A stretch of DNA of 64,000 bases from Cryptomeria japonica (taxonomy: Eukaryota; Streptophyta; Pinopsida; Cupressales; Cupressaceae). Below are positions 58,443-64,000 of the stretch, one piece after another (position 1 is the first letter of the stretch; each line of letters begins with the position of its first letter). Below the pieces are notes generated by a model. It was not told where the DNA came from. It worked only from the letters and a program-made list of their open reading frames with translations, and did not search any database. The stretch covers positions 188,972,169 to 189,036,168 of the forward strand of contig NC_081413.1 in NCBI RefSeq assembly GCF_030272615.1, given 5' to 3'. The translations under genes were made by a program, and so were the position numbers.

Positions 58443-61400
58443 TGTTGACGTGTATTTTGTACACAATCATACACAGAATAAAGTACCTAAAGGGTACCTT
58501 ATCCTCTCTTGAATAAAGCCTCTGATTGCTGAAGATATCGCAAAAAAGGATCAATCAGGGTGACTCCAATGTTCTTTTATGTAGGGTCTCTACGTGTGGA
58601 TAAGCTCTTTGTGGTATGATGTGATTTGCTGGAATCACAAGGGGACTTACATTTGATGCCTGAACTTCTGATTTGCTTTGAATATTGCTGGAACACAGGG
58701 TCTTACTATCTTAGATTTGAAAAAATGGAAAAAGGATGAGGGCGAAGAGAGGATCTAATCCTAATACTAAGAATGTAGGAGCAATGATTGATCTTTGATG
58801 AAATTCTAACTAGGTCTTGTTTTGACATCGCAGGACCATCTCCACAAGGCTAGTGCGATCTTCGAAGGAAAACTTTATGATGTTCAAATCATCACTGCAA
58901 GCATAGACACCATCAGGTTGATGCATATCAATGAAGAAGCGATAATTGAAGTTAAGCTTAAGCTGAATGATTCCAGTTGACTACGCAAGGCAAGTCTGCA
59001 ATCAACAAACTGCTAGTAGTATGGATATACGAATTTCACCATCAATCAAGCACATTTCTTCCACTCATCTAATAACATGAAATCAAACATGAGAAGTATA
59101 AAGACCATGCAAATTGTCGAATCGACCCATAAATTTCACCATTTCTTCAATGAAGTTACAAGTCTTTTACAACAACCTCTTGGCAACAATCTTTGCCTTC
59201 TCTCTCTACTCTACTCTAATTGCTATTCTAATCACCTTCTAACTACTCTCTATTCACTAACTAACTCTAACTCTCTCTAATCACCCTTTACAAATGAAAT
59301 GCCAGGGCTAATATAGTGCCCTCAATACAATTCGATGGCTTAGATCAATTCGAGATCAATGGCCAAGATTCAACAATGAAAACCCTAATTAGGGTTTGTT
59401 ACAACCATTACATAACATTTAATGCTTGACCAATGATAAAATTGTATTGCTTGGACACATGTCCTTTTCTGGAAAATTCCACTAATGAATAGCCGGGGTA
59501 GGTTCATTGAAGTTTGTGCCACCTTCCATGAGTTAGGTACATTGAATCTGGAAATGCTGAGGTGGGCCACACTGATTGGAGAAGTGATGACTAGGATGCC
59601 ACCTCGTTTGACACTTGGAACTTGGTAGATATTCAACTTGATGTTGTTGAGAAGCTAGCTTTAATTAATTTTTTTATTTTTTTTGAACTATCTGCTTCTC
59701 CAACGAACCCTTTGCTCTGACTTCTTGTGTCCTTGATTTGCAGGATGATGATGTACCTCGCCTTGTAATACTGGATTGGAGAAGGTCGCCCTTGTCCTTG
59801 CTTGATCGTCCCAGAACAGACCGTCCTTGATCCGGCTTGATTTTCCTTGATGAGATCTCCATTTGATGCCTACACAACATTTCAAAATTAGTAACATGAT
59901 TTTGCAATGAATAACTAGATTAGAGATTAAATTTAGGAAACTTCATGATAAGTCCTTGAGTTATCATTTCCTAAAAAACGATTGAGCTATCACAATTCAA
60001 AATTTCAAAATTCAAACTTTAAGGCTATGACGATCAAAATTCAAAATTAAAACAAGGGATCTTGCCATACCTTACTTGAGAGCTAACTCAAAAAATGCAA
60101 AATGAAGAAAATCGCCTAGGCAAAAATTAATGTTTGAAACTTTCAACGTGATCTCCTTCAAACGAGCGATCCTCTTTAGTAATTCGCCACCTTTGGGGGG
60201 GGTCTTCAATGTAGTCTTTGGCAAGTTCGCCCCACTTTAACTTCAAGTTCGCACTCCCTTTGCTAAATTCGCACTTCTCCTTTATGAAATTCACTCCTTG
60301 TAAATACAAATCGCACCTCTCTTTGTCTTCTCCAAATCGCATATGAATGAAGGTGAAATGATGATTTGAAAATGAAATTATCACCTTCCCTTTATAGGCG
60401 CTTACCCCATGCATTACCTTAGGCCAACTTTTGCAAAATAAGGTAATTAAAAGCAATTTTAAAATAAAACCAAAGGCCGACTTTGTAAGAATAAAACAAG
60501 TAAATCCAAGCGCTCCAAGTTTTCATTTAAAATAATAATTAATTAATTAAATGCCATCGTTTTTAATTAATTCGTTTTTTTTTTTAAATAGGCAAAATTA
60601 ATCAATTAAATGCTCATGCGTTAATTTTTAAATGCTATCAATTGAATATTCCAATTTATCGATTTTTCTAGCATTTAATAAAATTCAAAAAATGTTTTAA
60701 CGCCAAAACTTGGAGATGGTGGAAAGATACAAACCATTATCGCCCTGGTCCCTGACTGAGGGACAGGAGCGAACTTCCATTTTAGCCTTTGATTTTCGCC
60801 TTTGACGTTCAAAATCTCCATCTTTACGTTGAAACTGGCATTTTCGCTAAGAACCTCGAGCTTGATTGATTTGATTTTGTGGATGAGTGCCTCCTGAGGT
60901 TGATATCGCCCTGGTCCCTTGGTGAGGGACAGGAGCGATCTTGGTGTTTTCTCCTTGATCTTGCTTCTTCAATCACCAATCTTCATTATATGGCAAGCAA
61001 TGACGTTATCCCTTCCCTTCATGCATATTCTACTTGTCGTTAACAAGGCATATTCGATGTTTAAATGGTTTTCGCCCTGGTCCCTTGGTGAGGGACAGGA
61101 GCGAATTTTATGCTTTAGCCAACATTTGCTATCTTTCAACCTTTGCTTCTTGTTCATTGCCTTCCAAATGATATCTTCGACCTTGTGCAACCTTGTACGT
61201 CCTTGACTTGGCATGATTTTTGAATGAACTGGCTAATAAAATGAATATCGCCCTGGTCCCTTACTGAGGGACAGGAGCGAATTTGGACTTGTAGGCTCCA
61301 TCACACTTTGTTAACTTCAAAAATTATCTTCAATAGACTCATTGTGTCCCCTTTCATTCATCCTTGGCCGGGAGTTTGTTCAAACTTGGCGAGAAATTGA

Positions 61401-62442
61401 CCTAAGGCAAAAATCGCTCTGGTCCCTGACTGAGGGACAGGAGCGCCTAGGCCAATTTGAGTCTCCTATTGATGTCTTGTAATCTTCAATTTGTCTTCAA
61501 CGGGTTCATTTCATCCTCCTTTCTTGCTTCAAACTCAAAACTTGCTTGCTTTTTGCCCAAAACATGCCTCATGAGGAATTTCGCTCTGGTCCCTGGGAGA
61601 GGGACGAGAGCTATCACTGAGTTCGCCCTGGTCCCTGGCTGAGGGACAGGAGCGATTTAACTTCTAGGTCAAATTTTCCTCACGTTTGCGCCTTCAAATT
61701 ATATTCAACTGATGAAGCATATCTCCTTTGATCTCCTCAAATCATCAAATTGTTCAAATCCTGCAAGGACAAGGCAATGTTTGATTTTGAGCTCCGGTCC
61801 TTCACTGAGGGACAAGAGCGATTTTTACTCCTGGCACATTTTTGTCTTTGCGAAATTCTTCAAATTATATTCAACGGAAAGATCATGCCTCCCTTTACCA
61901 CTTCCACTCTGAAATTCGTTTGGATCCTGCAAGGACAGTAAGATTTTGAGAAACGAGCTCCGGTCCTTCACTGAGGGACAGGAGCGATTTTGCTCCTACA
62001 GGCCAAAATATCATGATTTTAAGATTTTAATCACTTCACAAGGCAAAAACAAGACCTTTCCGATGCCCGGGATCAAATATCAAAATTTTCAAAAATTTGG
62101 TCAAAATCACTCAATTGGACAAAATTCACAATTCCCTTATTAACACTTAGACAATTTTGGACTCTGCATTCAAAATTCCAATCGAAACTAGACCAACTCA
62201 CTTAGCCTCTAGCGAATTCACTTTATTCAAAATTGCATCCTACGAGAGGAAACTCAAAAAGCTCTCAAGACCGACTGGACCCTGGCCTGAAAACACAGTA
62301 ACGGAAACCCTAAGGGTTGACCCTAATCCAGACAACTGACAAACTACCAAAACCCTAAAAAGCAAAGCGAAAGGCGAGCAAAAATGAAAAAAAAGAGGGG
62401 GTCCCCATTTGCAATGGGGCGATGTGTGAAATGGTCACAACA
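58443..62442 (-). mobile_element. 4-kb solo LTR with dyad array
   Basis: Exactly 4,000 bp, flanked by GGATC (58438-58442 and 62443-62447). On the minus strand it starts TGTTGTGACCATTTCACACA and ends CGTCAACA. A TATA box (CTATAAAGG) lies at 60389-60397 on the minus strand, giving U3 of about 2 kb. Nine dyad repeats lie in U3 (60740-61987). Removing it restores the LINE frame context on both sides. No second LTR or coding interior was seen, so it is a solo LTR or an unrecognised non-autonomous element. Confidence 0.8.
60740..61987. repeat. Nine dyad motifs spaced about 166 bp
   Basis: The motif is TCGCCCTGGTCCCT, about five bases, then AGGGACAGGAGCGA: an inverted repeat (12 of 14 positions pair). 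Starts: 60740, 60906, 61072, 61248, 61414, 61581, 61623, 61790 and 61954. Spacings are 166, 166, 176, 166, 167, 42, 167 and 164. The sequence between motifs is much less conserved than the motifs. The last two have GAGCTCCGGTCC left arms. Confidence 0.92.
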
Positions 62443-62447
62443 GGATC

Positions 62448-62800
62448 CTTCATCAAGATGGATGGGATAGCAATGCAGGGATATATGCAAGAATTTTTGT
62501 TACAATAAACTCAGAGAGCCTGCCACTGCCAGAGACAGAAATTATAACAGAGGCAGGATAGTGGCTACAAAAGATTAAAGTGGGAAGAGTACCAATATAG
62601 TGTAAGAAATGCCATCCCTTCACTCAGGGAATGGAGAATTGCTAGAAGGAATTGGGGGCCAAGCCCCCAACAAGGAGAGGGAATACAAGGATGCACTTAT
62701 CAAAAGCCAACTGAAACACAAGGAAACCAAGAACTGTGCCCTATCCACCCCCAGCCACCCAAGAGATGGAGGACTACCTGCTCAAGGAAACAGCAGGTAA
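62448..62800 (+). pseudogene. LINE ORF1, C-terminal part
   Basis: Continues from 58442: FIKMDGIAMQGYMQEF, then shifted ARIFVTINSESLPLPETEI and VGRVPI-CKKCHPF, which looks like the start of a zinc knuckle. Stops at about 62550 and 62600. It is downstream of DUF4283-like sequence as expected in plant LINE ORF1. Confidence 0.6.
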
Positions 62801-62949
62801 CATGGGAGAGAAATCTGCCTTTGATATTGCAAGAGAACTCTTTGGGTTCATGGAGGATGATGGAAGGAATGAAAACCTTCAGCTGGAAAGAAACACCCTT
62901 GAATAAGGGAGCTCCAATTCAATTAATGGTACAAAGCATTCAGGCAAGT

Positions 62950-63700
62950 GAATCCTAGCATGTAAAGCAGACATTTGACATCTAACATTAGATTCATCCT
63001 GATAAATCTCTATGGGTATGGGTCATATACCAACAAAAGAGTCTGGGATCAAAGAACTGCCTTCCTCCAAAACAGTAGACAAAAAAATCATGATACTTGG
63101 AGGGGATTTCAATGCAACACCAGATGCGACAAAAAAATGAGGTCTAGACATTATAAAACAAAAAATGATTTCCAGTATTATGTCAATAGCAATCATCTAC
63201 AAGACATTGCCCCAAAGAATGGTTGCTTCACTTAGACGAATAGAAGACAAGGCTTCACAAATATTGCAAAAAGACTGGACCACTTTCCATTATTCAGGGA
63301 CTGGTCCCAATGTCCCTTGATTCATAAATATTCCATCCTCCCAATTTCAAGTTCTGATCACTTCCCCCTTCCCCTGATGTTCACCCTAGTTCAAGACCAT
63401 CAATGAGTCCTTTCAAATTTGAAAACATGTGGCTAAGGGACCCAGAGTTGATTAACAAAATCCAAGTCTGGTGGGCAATTTTGCCCAGTCTCAGACATTA
63501 AATTATTCCAATTTAACTAAAATGAAATATCATAGAATGGCTAAAACTACTTTTCACATTTCAAGAACACTTTTGAAGAGAAAGCAAAAGTGAAGGCAGA
63601 AATGATCATTCTCATTGAGTTAATCATCAAGGATGGGATGGACCAAGAGACAAATCAAAAGGAGAAAGAATTGAAAAGTCAACATGCAGACTAGTGAGAT
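62950..63700 (+). pseudogene. LINE endonuclease domain (start of ORF2)
   Basis: AP-endonuclease-like motifs in order, with frameshifts: IRFILINLYGYGSYTNKR (62985), IMILGGDFNATPDA (63088-63129), LQDIAPKNGCFT-TNRRQGF (63195-63255), IAKRLDHFPLF (63262-63295) and SSDHFPLPLMF (63351-63383). GGDFN, RLD-F and SDH are the diagnostic catalytic-domain motifs of L1-type LINEs. The stop in T-x-T at 63234 fits TGG to TAG. The following part, to 63700, is helical linker. RT lies beyond the window. Confidence 0.82.
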
Positions 63701-64000
63701 AAAAGGTATATTGGAGGAAAAGATACAAGGGATGTTATTAGCTCAAAGAAGGATATAGGAACACAAAGTTTTTCCATAGCTCCACAAAACAAAGGAGAAA
63801 TATAAACAGAATCTCGAGCATCAAAAGCGGTAATGGGAGAATATTGGAGAAGTAAGATGAAATTAATACATTGGCAGCTAACACAGATAGGTAATCCCAA
63901 GATGATATCCCAAGGAATATTCCACGCTTGGTATCCCCAAAACAAAATGATGTTAGCTCAAAGAAGGAAGTAAGAACACAGTTTTTCCATAGCTCCACAA
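63701..64000 (+). other. LINE continuation with a short duplicated segment
   Basis: Two copies of AGCTCAAAGAAGGA...TTTTTCCATAGCTCCACAA occur at about 63740-63787 and 63955-64000. The LINE reading frame (EKIQGMLLAQRR, then KTKEKYKQNLEHQKR) runs into the first. Nothing else seen. Confidence 0.45.

Noticed and set aside
62157-62339. Small ORFs in the 4-kb LTR, LINE flanks and the 48216-48536 SINE region
   Set aside because: Short, without similarity to known domains and with no support beyond an open frame.
58443-62442. Complete LTR retrotransposon with two LTRs
   Set aside because: No direct repeat of the start is found at the end and no pol motif lies inside; solo LTR is the simpler reading.

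Overview
The window looks like intergenic and intronic DNA of a large, repeat-filled plant genome, most likely a gymnosperm such as a conifer. I infer this from the dense nested LTR retrotransposons, the very large LTRs, the plant Ty3/gypsy lineages (Athila-like and Tat/Ogre-like) and one host gene with an apparently very long intron. No organism can be named from the sequence alone. The only clear host gene is the 3' part of a REI1/ZNF622-type 60S ribosome-biogenesis factor on the minus strand (exons at 50239-51691). Its first coding exon is not in the window, so 51692-64000 is probably all intron 1.

Region 1 (1-46197) is a multi-level nest. An old copia relic (46203-47460) was hit by an LTR-type 'outer' element whose two LTR-like copies lie at 1-1493 and at 31948-32778 plus 45772-46197. 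Its interior holds an Athila-like gypsy element (1919-30094, target duplication CTTAC). That element was itself hit by a solo LTR (7038-7810, CATCT) and by an 18.1-kb minus-strand Tat/Ogre-like element (11484-29614, CTGTT). The outer right LTR copy was split by a 13-kb hAT transposon (32779-45763, exact 8-bp duplication ATGATTGT), and the left copy at 1-1493 shows the empty site. Inside the hAT are a broken transposase, a gypsy protease fragment, a 266-bp tandem repeat and a large degenerate ORF.

The Tat/Ogre-like element is the most unusual object. Its LTRs are about 6 kb each. Each LTR holds, upstream of its TATA box, a long ORF of about 1,200 codons and an array of 18 different near-perfect palindromes that share a TTTAAA core but have differing, self-complementary arms. 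The ORF therefore lies in U3, the position used by nef or sag in some animal retroviruses. A 4-kb solo LTR at 58443-62442 independently carries nine copies of another dyad motif, mostly about 166 bp apart. Pol in the Ogre-like element keeps a second RNase H (aRNH) placed before RT, while the ordinary gypsy RNase H has lost a catalytic aspartate.

Region 2 (46203-64000) contains the copia relic, a 603-bp tRNA-derived SINE with a 17-bp target duplication (48181-48783), the REI1 gene, two solo LTRs of one TGTAATGTCCCC family (54514-56046 and 56943-58011), and a LINE (ORF1 and endonuclease) that was interrupted by the second of these and by the 4-kb solo LTR.

Almost all element genes are pseudogenes. 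Nearly every in-frame stop is explained by a C-to-T change (CAG, CAA, CGA or TGG origin), which fits methylated, silenced DNA.
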